This document shows positions 1-12,300 of a stretch of 64,000 nt of DNA, in pieces. The notes beneath the pieces were generated by a model that worked only from the letters and a program-made list of their open reading frames with translations, did no database searches and was not told where the DNA came from. Positions within the stretch are counted from its first letter, which is position 1; each line of letters begins with the position of its first letter. A program made the translations under genes and the position numbers. This DNA comes from Atrichornis clamosus. Taxonomy: Eukaryota; Chordata; Aves; Passeriformes; Menuridae. The DNA is taken from contig WBMZ01000337.1 in NCBI GenBank assembly GCA_013400975.1, forward strand, positions 92,050-156,049, read 5' to 3'.

Positions 1-44
1 TCCCACTTAATAGGTTGTCCTCACTTCCATGTCCCTTATGCTTC

Positions 45-285
45 ACCAAGTCATAGAACTGCAGAGACTGGAAGGACTTCTGAATGTCTCCAGTCTGACC
101 TCCTTGCCCAAGCAGAGTCAAGTAGAAGAGGTTGCTCAGGGCCATGGCCTATTGGGGTTTGAATACCTCCAGGGATGGAGACTCCACAGGATGGAGACCC
201 CACATGGAGACTCTCTGGCCAAACTGTGTCAGTGTTTGACCACCCTCATAGTAAAGCAGCTTTTCTTATTCTTAAGTGGAATTAA
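45..285 (-). mobile_element. CR1 LINE fragment (3' region, degraded)
   Basis: The plus strand carries the reverse complement of the CR1 3' region: GAGGTTGCTCAGGGCC, then GGTTTGAATACCTCCAGGG, then GGAGACTCCAC, then CAGTGTTTGACCACCCTCA followed by GTAAAGCAG. These match, with decay, the avian CR1 phrases for 'gaatatctccag...gactccac...gtgaccaccctcaaagtaaag'. The 222-codon plus-strand open frame across it is antisense CR1 sequence, not a gene. Confidence 0.85.
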
Positions 286-3200
286 CCATGCAATGGCATT
301 GTTCTGTGATGCCAATATATCCCCCAGCATGACCAGCTCTGAGCCATACCACATTCACCCTCTCAGAGTACCTTTAACATCAAATCTACATGTCTTGCAC
401 CTGCACACAGAAGCTGTCGTCTCCCCTGTCTTCTACCAAATCTGCTCTGCTTGCTGGTCAGACAAAGCCTGTGCCCCTGGCCAGGATGTGATTGGCCATG
501 TGCATGAACAGCTGTCAGCCTTTAGGCTGCTAGGCAAACCAAATATAACAATTAGGCCTGAACTTTCTCTGTTTACCCTTGGCAATTGTCTTAATAAGCT
601 CCTTTCCTCTACACAATCATCACTTGAGATCTCTCTGACATGTAATTGTCCCTTCATTCGGCTCAAAATAGGCAGTGGCCTCACAAATTTTTAACAGCTG
701 GTAACAAAGAAAGCCCAAACTTCAGTGAGGGTGCTTATTCCTTCCTGTTGACAATGCTTTTAAGTTAGACTCTGAAGCTACTTTTATATGTCCAAAGGTG
801 GGAGGAATTAGGCCTACAAATAACACAACCGTCTTGTCATAGACTGCATTGAAAATAAAGAGGTGAGACTGGATGTTCACGATGGATATTATTACCACCT
901 TTCTTCAGTCAGGGAAAATACTTGTGAGCCAATAATAAGATCATTTCTGAAAAAAAAAGAGCATACATCAAAAATCTTTAACCACCCAACATATTCCATA
1001 AAAATCACAGGTATTATGATCCCTGGGCACTAGTCTTTTTAACAAACCTTTCAGGGAGTAACATAAGACTTGAGCAAGGGAAAAAAGGCATCATGCTAAA
1101 TTCACTTGATAAATCAGTGAACAGCAGGTACTGAGCACACCTTAAGCTCAGAGACCATTTTTCTTTCTTCCAGGAAATCTGCAGAACAAGATTCATATAA
1201 AAATAACTTGTAATAAAGGAACAGGTAGCCTGGGGAAAAGAGTAAAACTGTTCTAAAATAGCATCTGAATCTATGAATGGAATGAACTAATTTAATAACA
1301 CTGAAAAATATTGCAGAGACCAACTTCCAGCTGAGACAAGTTTAGTAAAGCACCTCCTGGCTTAGTATTTTGGCTCACCTGGTGGAAATGCACTGAGGGT
1401 CTCAGCTGGAGGCTCAGCTGTGCTAATGTGCAGGACATACATTGGAGGCCCAGATAGCAGATGGGGGATTTTGCTAACTGCCTAAATTGGCTCTCATGGC
1501 TGGCCACCAGTTCGCAAGCACAGGAGCATTTTAGGTTTGTATTACGCTAAAAAGCACAATAGCAATGGGGGAAAATGAAGAACATGAAAACAAAGATAAC
1601 CCTATTCTCAAGCAAGCATAGAGGTGGTTGCTTTCTGTGTGAGTGCTGGAGTCTTGTATTTGCCATTGAAATGTGGAATGTAGTGATTCTCATGTTAAAG
1701 ACAATGCAATAAAAAAGTACAGTGTACATACATATATACTTCAATACAGTTGATATCTTGATCCTTTTGCGGCCATTGAAATAGGAATTATGAACGTCAG
1801 TGCCTGAGGCTACGGCGGCATGCGGATTGCAGGTGATTCCAGATCGGAACATCGCGCTCAAGATTTTTAGAGCTATCTAGGGACATCTATCTCATTTGCA
1901 AGTTTTTGCTAGAGACTTTGTGAGAGACGGGAAAAGACTGATTGCTTCAGACATTTGGGATGCATGTGTGGTGGGGTAGGGGCAGGTTGGGCCTCGCTTT
2001 GGTGAGACAGGGAGCTGCCCCACACCCCCCAGCCCAGAGGCAGTATCCCAGCCCCACGGCAGTACCCCAGCCCCACAGTGTCTGCCAGTCATGGCACACG
2101 GGGGCAGTGCTCCACTCCGCCCAACCCAGCCCCTGAGTGGCCGAGTGACCGTAATTTCCACCTGGGGGGAGGGCCCACAAAGGCCAAAATGTATTTAAGG
2201 CTGAGCATGAAGCAAGTATGTTTTGATGCTATTTTACTCTTAGGGTTTCCATCTGAACACTCCTGGAACCCAGGAGCTGGTAGCTATATGTGTGCTTTTC
2301 TACATCTTTTTTGTCTTTCTTCTTCTAATTCCTTTTTCTTGGAACATTTTGATTAACTTAGCATCAAACAGGCTTAAAGTTTGCTAAATTGAATGGGGCA
2401 AATTAATGCTGCGAGAAGTGTTCTGTGTTGATTAGATGTTGTACTAAATTTTTTTGCCAAAGTTCCCTGATTTTTCTAAAATTTGCCAGTAAACTTTTGT
2501 GTTATTTTGACGTCTTGAGAACATCTGGTTGGTATTTCTCCCATGTGTCTTACCCAGAGTACATGAACCACTGCAACTCCTTTCAGAGAGTTGTTTGGGG
2601 TCTTACAGACCCATTGTATTCTTAGAACAAGGTTACCTTTCCAGAGACAGGAAGGGACTCTAAATTTTTTCATTTAAGAGCTCTTATACTCTTCTGAAAT
2701 GGATTCAAACCTTAACCTGTAAACTGGGTAGATTTGAGACGGATACCAGCCATACTCTATAAATTACAGAAGAAAGGTATTTAGTGTCTCAGCACAAGAT
2801 CTCAAAAGAAAACTCTCTTTAAGAGAGTTGCTGATAACTAGTTTTAGTTTATGAGCCAATAGGATAAAATCATGTGGATAAGAGGCAAATAATTCTCAAG
2901 TGAGCAATTAAATTCCTATCAATTCTGACATAATGACAGAACAGTCTTCTAAAGCTCTGGAGGTGTCTAACCTTTCTCTTTATTAAGTAGAGATAATCTA
3001 CAACTATGGTGTTTAAGTATTTGCAAAGATTCTCAATATTTCTGTCTCTGTATACATTGCAATTTTAAATTGATTTGCTTTATCATGGTTATTGCCTCAA
3101 AAGTTTTTTTTTTTTCAAATTTCCTCATTTTATGTGATATTGAACACTTTGGTTGTTTTTCCCCATATCTTATAGTTCTGAGCACAGTTTTGTGGCCTGG

Positions 3201-5080
3201 GTTGGATCCCCAACACAGTCATATCCAGTGTGTCTTTGCCTGGGGTGATGTTTGAGTTTGTCTTTCTACTCAGTAAGCCACTCTGCAAAGGACAGAGGCC
3301 ACCACCACAGCATTTTGCCTGAGCAGCCATGGGACCTGTCTCCTGCACGGGTGTCGATGCAAGGAGCTCTCAGTTCTGTCTCCTGAGGACTTTATGGTGA
3401 TGATCAAGGACATTCTTTGCAAACAGTGCTGCTGGTGAGGGCATGTACATGGATCAAGCCTGGATCTGGAGCTAAAACTGATCTTATGTACCTTTGCTCT
3501 GATTTAGACAAACTGCACCCCACAGCCTCATCCTCAGTCTGGATCTACATGGCAATACAGATGGAGTGTGTGCTACACCTTGCAGCTCATATAAACTCTG
3601 AGTGTGGTGTAGCTTTCTTCCTTACCAGGCATCCAAAATTTCCTGCACAGAAAGCCAGGACCTACTCATGCATCCAGGTTTGTCATCAGCTGCCTGTGGA
3701 GAGCTAGCCCAGCTGTGCCATGAGGGGCCAGCATACCAACGTAGACTGCACAGTCGATGTATAGGACCTGATTCACTCCTGGGAGAATATCCTCCCTCTC
3801 CACTGACAGTACAGGGACCTTGGGGTGAGCAGGCTCCTGTCCCAAAACCTTACAGGGAGGTGAGATCAATTCAGACAACCTTTATCTAAAGCAAGCACCA
3901 GTTAGTGGGACTGATACAGAATACAAACAGGTTTAACTCAATTAAATTAACTTAATTTTGTCAGATTAACATAACCTGTTTAAAAGAAATCAAAAATTCA
4001 TTAAGAAACTGAGATTTTATTTAAAATGCTGATGTTTTGCAACCTTTTTACACTTCAGGTACTTACATCTCACACTTAGCAAAACTGCAGTGAACATTGC
4101 CTTTACATTTAACAGGTATGAAACAGTTAGAATTTATGTATGAACAGTTAGAAATTATTTATTTGTACAGATTTGGAGGATTCCCTTTGTTAATGCACAA
4201 ATTTTTACTTATTTTAGTACAGATATTTTTATTTTCAGCTACAAGTCAATCACATAAAAAAAAATCCTCTGTATGATACATATGTGTCCAAGAGGGCCAA
4301 GAAATGAATTGTAATGTCTAGAGTATTTGCATTTCTTCTTGCACTAAAGAGGGAAAGAGTATAATCTCAGTATTATACTGGTTTATACTTTATGGGAATG
4401 TATGTAAAAGAACATAAATACTATTGCTACAATTTTGTATCATATTTCATGTGGGGTTTTTTTAACTTTTACTAGTGCTTCCCAGTTTCATCTGCTTACT
4501 GCTTTCCTCATGAAAGAAATGAGCATGTTGATATAAAATATTACATCAAATACACCTGTGAGCATGCACTTCTGTTTCCTGGATTTTAGAAAATAAAGAG
4601 TTGTTTCCAAGCTTCTGCTTTGCTACAGAGACAGGGGATAAACAGCTTTGGTTAATATCTTTAAAAATGCTGAGAGACATAAAAATGTGAGCTGCATTCC
4701 TGCTTCATTCATACATTAAAAAGGGTTTGGAAGGTACTTAGGAACAGGAAAAAAAATGGAATTAGAAGAATAGGGTTGCTTGGTGGGGTAACTAGAAAAT
4801 TCCTAGGCTTTGGAGTTGGTAATAATACTAGAATTAATGTAACTAGCCATTTTGCTGTAGTCTGCAGCTGAGGAAAGGGTTTTGGAGAAAAAAAAGGAAG
4901 GATTGTGTATGTTTTTTACATACAATGGTAGTTTATTTCCTAAGATTGCTGTTGGAGCAGAAACCATATTTCACATTAATATCACTTAATATGTTATTCA
5001 TTGCCCTGGGCTGCAGAAACGAGCAGTGAATTAGGTCATGGTGAATAAATATCTATCAGTGTCCATCAAATGACATTCCT
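286..5080. other. Intergenic DNA, nothing gene-like
   Basis: No exon, RNA gene or further mobile element could be supported. It contains a 19-bp tandem duplication (2041-2078), a GC-richer patch at about 1960-2170 and a 19-bp near-palindrome at 2811-2829. Open frames are short and without motifs. Confidence 0.6.
2041..2078. repeat. 19-bp tandem duplication (two copies)
   Basis: The unit CAGTATCCCAGCCCCACGG at 2041-2059 is followed at 2060-2078 by a copy differing at only two positions. It lies in a GC-rich patch. Confidence 0.8.
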
Positions 5081-8000
5081 CATCTCCCTTCTCTCTTTTT
5101 TTTGTTTCATGTGGTATCAAAATCTCATTCTGTTTTTTATCAGGCAGTACATGACAGAGCAAACCTTTCTGGGGGTGGATATAAATATATAGCTCCCATT
5201 ACAGCTAGAGTCAACCTCAATACAAATGGGAAGGCTGATGTAAATCCCCCTCATTTTGATGAGGCATGTGCTGCATTTGGTCAAATGAGCACATTTTAAA
5301 TGACCCTGAACTAATTACCTCTCAATGATATGGCATGAGGCCAAACCAAGGGCCAACTAAAGCTGCTGGTGCTAAGGGGTCTCCGTGCTGTACCCAGGTC
5401 CATCACTCCCTCTCCCTTCCCTTGCCTTGCCTACAGGCTGACCAGAACTGATTTTAGCAAATGCTGGCCTATGAACAATGACTTCTGAAGCTGCTCATCA
5501 GCAACTGATAGTTGCCCACTCCTTTTTTTTTTTTTAAATGATCCCATTTTCTTTTTATCTCATGTGCTTCAGACAGTTGTTGATATATTGCTATTTTGAT
5601 ATACACTGACATATGGCTCCTGAAGTACTACATAAGTGATTCAGGCTGCTGCAACAGTTAATTTATAGCCTGCACACACAACCTTAGCTCCCGGTGACGC
5701 CCAGACTGTGTGCAAGTGACACTCTCCATCCTGCAAGAGGCAGCTCCTCACACCTCAACATTACTGGATAATGGAAGTTTAGCAATCTACCTCATCATAA
5801 TCTTATGAGACCATTAAAATTAATGGGATAGGCAAGATTAGTGACCTGCATTTAGTGATGCACAAGAGTTACATGATTTTATTTGCCACTGACCCTTGTC
5901 CCAGGCTCACCATTGGCCATGTGGCTGCTGTGTTGTGTTCAGTGAGAGCCCAGCACTGACCTTCAGAATTAAAACTCACCAGGCACTGCAAAAGAAAGAG
6001 TGAACTGAGGTCTCTCTATAGAAAGGTTTCTGGGATAACATAGATATATACTTGCAATATGAATTAAAAAAGAAAAATGGTCTTATTTTCTGCATGATAA
6101 TTTCAGTCAGCTGGTGAGAGGATACTGCCCTTTTGTCACCTGGTTGGAATGACAGCTAGTTTTGGCTGTATAGTTTCCTATTAGGGGAAAATTCTCTTTA
6201 AATACCTAGTTAGAGCCCTGTTACTATTTTAGGGGAATGCCCCGAAGGCCTCCACCTTGTCACTTCTATTTATGCATTTATACTGCTTTAGTTAAGACTG
6301 TGACAGCAGTGCTATCAGAGATGCTGTATTTTCAAGAGGCCATGGGATCTTTTTTAACACTGTAATGTGGTTATAAAAATATGCTTTGGGCTGCAGCCTC
6401 TGTTACAAGATGTGAGCCAAGAAACAGACTCATTTGACCAAAGAACAGCCTTCCCATCTCAAATAATTGGGGTTTTTGAAATTCTACATGTGTAAAGCCT
6501 GAACATATCTTAATGACTAAGATAGAGTTTTGCTGGACTGCCTTTCAGTAAGAGTTCCTAGCAGTGTGGGGAATACAGAGGAGCATGCGTGCAGCTGTTG
6601 AAGAAAGGTGTTTGCCTTTCTTTGGTGCCAGGAAAATAGACATAAAAAGGAGCATCATCCTGACAATACAGTGTCATTGAGCACTAGATCGAAAAGCTGA
6701 GCTGCAATTAACCCAATCCAAGGCTGACAAAAAGAATGTTAATTGTGGTGACATATTTAGATAGTAGGATCATTGTCTTTCCTGTATGTAGGTTTTGTAG
6801 GGCATCAGAGAATTAGCCTGTGCTCATGGAATCTGACTTGGCTTTACTTCATTTATTTGGTGCAGCTTCTAGCTGTGCTTCATGTGGTGCACTTAGAAGA
6901 ATCTTCCTGCCTGAGACATAGAATAAACATCTCTATCAGGTAGGAATTTAAGTTTTGATGTGGCAAGAATTTTAGTAAAGAAAGCCAAAATCATCTTTTG
7001 CCTCAGTCACAACAACCCAGATTTTTAAAGGCAAACAGACAAGAGGGAAATGGTCATGGAAGTTGATGTGAAACAAAGAAAGGTGATAAGCCAACATGAG
7101 CAAGTTACAGAATGTTAAACTGCCATGTGGCTGCTTTCACTTGTAAATAAAATGTCCTTAACTGGCTATGGATAATTCCTAGATGATACTCAATGTAAGA
7201 GTGCTGACTTTACAAATTTAATTAATGTACCTTACCAATTCTGTGTGGCCTTCTGCAGATGAGCCCTAGTGAACACAGCTGGGGACTCTTGTCAGTTAAG
7301 TTGGACCTTTGCAGGTAATTTCTGTCAAACTGACACTGCTTTTTATTTCAACTGTACTCAGATAAAGACTCAAACGTTCTAAGTTTCCACTGAATTTTAG
7401 GAAAGGACTGATCCAGACTTCAGATCCTGGTCTCCAAGTGATCCTGAGGAGTGGGTTGTTTTGGGTGGGTGGAGTCCCAGAGTCAGTGTAAGCATGATTG
7501 GATGTATCAAGATTGTAGACTTAAATATTGGGGTTGATAATGTTACCAGGTAAATAAAGTAAATGGATAAAGCTGGAATTTTGTACTGATAAAAAGCAAA
7601 ATAAGTTCAATGAATAGGAAAAAATTATGTTCTCATTCAGTAAACAAACTAGGCTTATTCCGAATTTGTAGACACCTGACAAGATTCAGGGCAGTTTTGG
7701 AGAAAGTTTTAAGTTTTTATTAAAACAGGCTAAAATAGTTTTTGGACAATTCTCTGTCTCTTGAATATGGGCAAACATCATACTAGCCAGCAATTAAAGC
7801 TCTTGGGGAATGTGCATGAGAGAGCCATGACACTTACGTCACACCTGAAAATATGGTCATGCTTCAAGTCCATCTCCTGTCTGAACAATGGCAGACTACA
7901 CTGATACCACCCTGCAAGTTTGGACTGCTCCAAAGTCGAAACAGGACAGGGAATAAGTGTCAAGGTTAGCCATGAAGTAGAATGTAAATGAAGGGCTGGT

Positions 8001-9300
8001 TGTTTCAGGGCTCATGTTTAGGGCTTTGTACCAATTACACTAGGTTGAACTATTAATGTGGCACACTGCATAGCCACAGGAAGCCTCTCTTTTATTGGAG
8101 ATAAAAGACCTTTATATTTACAATAATTTGTGCTAGTGTGTGGCATTTCAGCAGTCCTTTCTACACAACATCTGAAGGTCTGAACAATTTTGTAGTGTCC
8201 TTGGAATTATCTAGGGTGCACAAAAAATCCAAGGGGATGGTGATTAAAGCTGGGGTACTTCTAGCTGACAAATACATTACAGATAAATTGGTATTACTGA
8301 CCATTGTTTAAAGCCACTGGACACTAGATTTGGCAGACTGACTGTGTTCTTTTGTCTTTTACCGTGGATAATTTTTATCTTCTCTTGCTTCAAAAGCTAA
8401 CTTGTTTCTTTTGAAGGACAGTAAGCTTGATATGGTTCAAGCTAAGCTTCTTGAACTTAAATCCAGCATGGATATCCTCTGACTGAATCAGCTTTAACTT
8501 GAATTGTGTATATCTAATATTTCACACCATTTCAATTATACTGCACAGCAGCTGAGGGCTACGTGAATTCTAGTGCTAAATTTAATCAAGTGTTCCTCCA
8601 GTGTGGAAGAAAACATATCTTTGTAATTAATGGAAAGAGACAAATGAAATCAGTTCCTGGAATCTTGGTTCTGTCCACTCTGCACCAGAAGACGTCCCAG
8701 AGAAAAGACCTTCACTAGCAACTGAAGCCTGAAGTTTGATGATGAAAGAACTTAAAACTGCAAGGTATGAAACCCATGAAGAATGGTACACTTCATCTGG
8801 ACTGTAGAATCAACAAGAATTTAATAAGTTAATCAGATCATCACCGTTTGAGTGCACATAAATTTGAATTGTTTCCCCATTATGAAGTGCTTGTCTGTAA
8901 ATTATTGCAGAGAAAGCCATTTTCAAATTAATGTTTGAGCTATTAGAAAATACAAAGGGCATTTTCATTAATTGGAAGCAGCTTTTCTTCCTCTCTCTTT
9001 ATCATTACCTTTGTTGCCCAGAATCAGTTTAGTGCTCAAATTTATTGATGTGTATGATTCAGTGGCATTATTTGTTTAGAATTTGTCCTATACCTGATGG
9101 AATAAACTCATTAAGTGTAAATGAATAGTTATGTAGTCATCAACTAAAATGAGTCACTGCAGTTCTCTCAAGTCATTACGGCGCCTTTGAACACAGCTGG
9201 AAAGAAAGTCTCTCTGAAGGTTACAGCTACCCTCTCAGAGGTAACCACATTAATATTCATCCTTTCTTTGGTATGGCTTCTTGTTTACAGACAGCAAGAT
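5081..9300. other. Intergenic DNA with candidate conserved stretches
   Basis: Non-repetitive AT-rich sequence. Stretches at about 5100-5330 and 8540-9230 lack repeat hallmarks and are dense in TAAT/ATTA cores typical of developmental enhancers; this is only suggestive. A poly(T) run lies at 5523-5535. No gene found. Confidence 0.5.
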
Positions 9301-12300
9301 TCATTCTTCAGCAGAAGACTGTGAGTCCCTTCTTCTATCTGAGAATGTATCAAACCAGCTAGTGAACAGTTTCATATTTTTGCTTCCACAATGCATTTGT
9401 TTTCACAGTGTAGTGATTCAGAAAGGATGACATTGTTTGCCAAAATAGCTGCTTTAAAATCACTATTTTTGGAGTTAAGTATGATGTACATCTCCTTCAG
9501 CTGACAAACTTTCTGCCAGTGGAGGTTGAAAGAAGAGGATGGCTTGCAGACTGCAGGACTCACTGTGTAGGTTCTCTATTTCAGTAAAACTGCTCACAAG
9601 GGCAGAAATTCCTTGTTTCACGTTAGAACTCCTGCAAGGGAGCATACTGTAAGAAATTAAAGCTAGCTTGGGCATGGACCTCTCTTTTTGAGAAATATCT
9701 CCACAAGGTTTGCCTACTTATTTGTATGATTCATAATATGGGTAAACTGAACTCTGTTTTGTTGATTCTCACACCATTCTAGCACCTATTTTGATGTCCA
9801 GTATGACAGAGACTTGCAAGGTGCTAGCAGTAAGGCAATACAGCTGAAGAGAACAGACAAAGGATTCCTACTCACTTTTTACTGGAAACTGGAATGTCTC
9901 AGTGCACCAGAGGCAAATATCTATAAAGTGATACAACCTTTTTCAAACTCAAAACGCATCACACTGTATTTAGCATAAGCCTTTTGAAAATCCTGTTGCT
10001 TGAGAGCTGTTTCACTGAGAATGCTGTATGTTAGAAAAACCATAAGAAAAAAATCCTGCTAAAACTGACTATCTTGCTCACAGCCACAAAGAGCTCAGTT
10101 ACTTGAGTTTCTCATCAAAACAGTCCTAATGCATTTTGTAAACATGTGGTCTGTTTCTTCTCCCTGCTTGCTCAAAAGCTGTGTTCATTTGTTATGAGGC
10201 CAGAGACATCTGTGAAGGGAATATCAGCTGTTTATGGCATTTGTAATATTGCCCTTAGGCCCTTGCATTCCAAAATACATTGGACTCCCTCCATCTGTTT
10301 TTAAAATGCTTGTGGAGCACAGGTATGGTCACAATAGTGTTAAAACAAGATCAGAGCTAAGGCCCCCTGAACGCAGCAGGTTTTTCTTTCAAGTTCTGAG
10401 GATTTTAGATCATGTCTATGGTCGTGGTTATTTCACTTTAGACAAGTTAACAGGAACTAGTTCTAATTTCTTTTTGTTTTTTTCTTTTTTTTCCCCTGGC
10501 ACAGGAACATAATTAGAGACTTGGGAAAACATTTGAAATGCAACCAATGAGACATTTGATATAGCACATGTAAGGTTTGCTTCAATTAGGAATGCAGAAT
10601 TGTATTACACAGCACATTAAATGGCACATTAGCAAATGTAAATGCTTCCATTGAATTAAGACCGGTTAGTTTGCTTGTTAGATTAATTTTTGTTACAGTA
10701 ACTAGTTTTCTGATTTTCAACAGCACACATGGAAGAACTGATCCAACTTTTCTTTTCTACTTGTAGGTTCTATAAGTGGACCAATACAGCTTTTCTACCT
10801 GGATCACCGTGTGTGATATGGCACATGAAAGCATCGGAAATAGAAAATATTCTTTTAAATTGCACACTTAATTCCTAGAGAAAAAATTTAGACTTTTAAA
10901 ATTCTAATCAATTTTAGATGTATTTTGCAAGCTGCTCCAAATAATATTTCTGTACAGAGCATCGATATTATAAGAATTCACCATTACTGGAAGTAAAAAG
11001 AAGAAAAGAAGAGCAGCTGGAAACGTATTTACAGGAGAAAGACAGCAATGCAAAACAGTAATCTCAACTTGGTTGAAAAATGCTGAGTTATTCTCCAAGA
11101 GGTTTCCTCAGGGAAAGATGTTTGTGTAGAAAGGCAGGTCTCCAGTGCAGGAGAACAAAGCAGGAGTCAGGAAATCAATGTAGAAGGTACTACTGGAGCA
11201 GAAAGGGCTTGTTGCTCTGTCTCCATCTGCAGCAGATTATCTTGTCATAAAGATCTGTTTGTAGCAATGCTGCATGTCAGGCAAACTGACCTCCCAGAGC
11301 CTTTTTGTCCTCTACCAGTGTCACTGGGAGAGCAAAACAAAACACAAGATGCCACTGAAATACTGAGGTCTGTTCTCTGCCCCACATGGTACCTGGGACA
11401 CACAACTCCTAACCTCCCATCCCCTACTGAACCTCAATCCAAGCATTTGAACGTAACTTTCCAAGGGATAGAAGCTCAAAACCTGCCAGTATGCCATATG
11501 ATGGCATGAGCTACCCGAGTTGATTACCTGCCCTCTGTTGGTCTCTGAAGGGCAAGGAAAACACCCTCTGTCTGACCTGGTCCTGAAAAACCTTCCCTTG
11601 TTCTTGGAGGTGTGATTAATTATCACAACTACTCAGAAACCCCAGCTGAGATCACAGACCTCGGCAAAACATTTCTTAGCAGAATCTCTGGAGCACTCCC
11701 ACCTTGGGAAGGCTCCACTGCAGATGTTTCTGGTGCATCTCCTACAGCAAGGGACCTCCTTACTCCCAGGCCAGATTCAACTGGGGATTGTCTCAGGTGT
11801 ATCAACACTGAGATGTGCAGAGCATAAAAGCCAAGGCACAGCTCTCTGAAGCCACAGGACTGGGCTAAGAGTGTTTGTGGTGGCTGGGATACTGGGTGAT
11901 GCTCAGCACACCACAGGGAAAACCTGAGGAGGCAGCCTGTTTCCAGTCTGTTCCCCTTAAATGTTGATTCTGTCTTGTAGACCTGAGTTAGATTTCTGAG
12001 ACATAGATTTGCAGACCTAAGCCATCTCCTGCCACCTAAGCTCTCTGTGAAACAGTGCAGCTCTGGCATTACAAAGCACAAGCCCTAGTCTGTAGGATTG
12101 GATGAGGCTTCCGCTTGCTTGCTTCTCTTCCAGTCCTTCTGCTCTTGCGCTGCCACACACACAGGGGCCACCCTCAATGGGAGAAAAAGACAGAGCTGTC
12201 CTACCACTATGTATGAAACAGTCATGATTCCTCTTGGCGTTTCCATTTACTTTTTCCTTCACAGTCCTCCGAGATTCCTCACACAGCCATGAAACACTGT

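Noticed and set aside
29..694. 221-codon plus-strand open frame at the left edge
   Set aside because: Its first third is antisense CR1 sequence and the rest has no motif or splice context; it is a by-product of the repeat.
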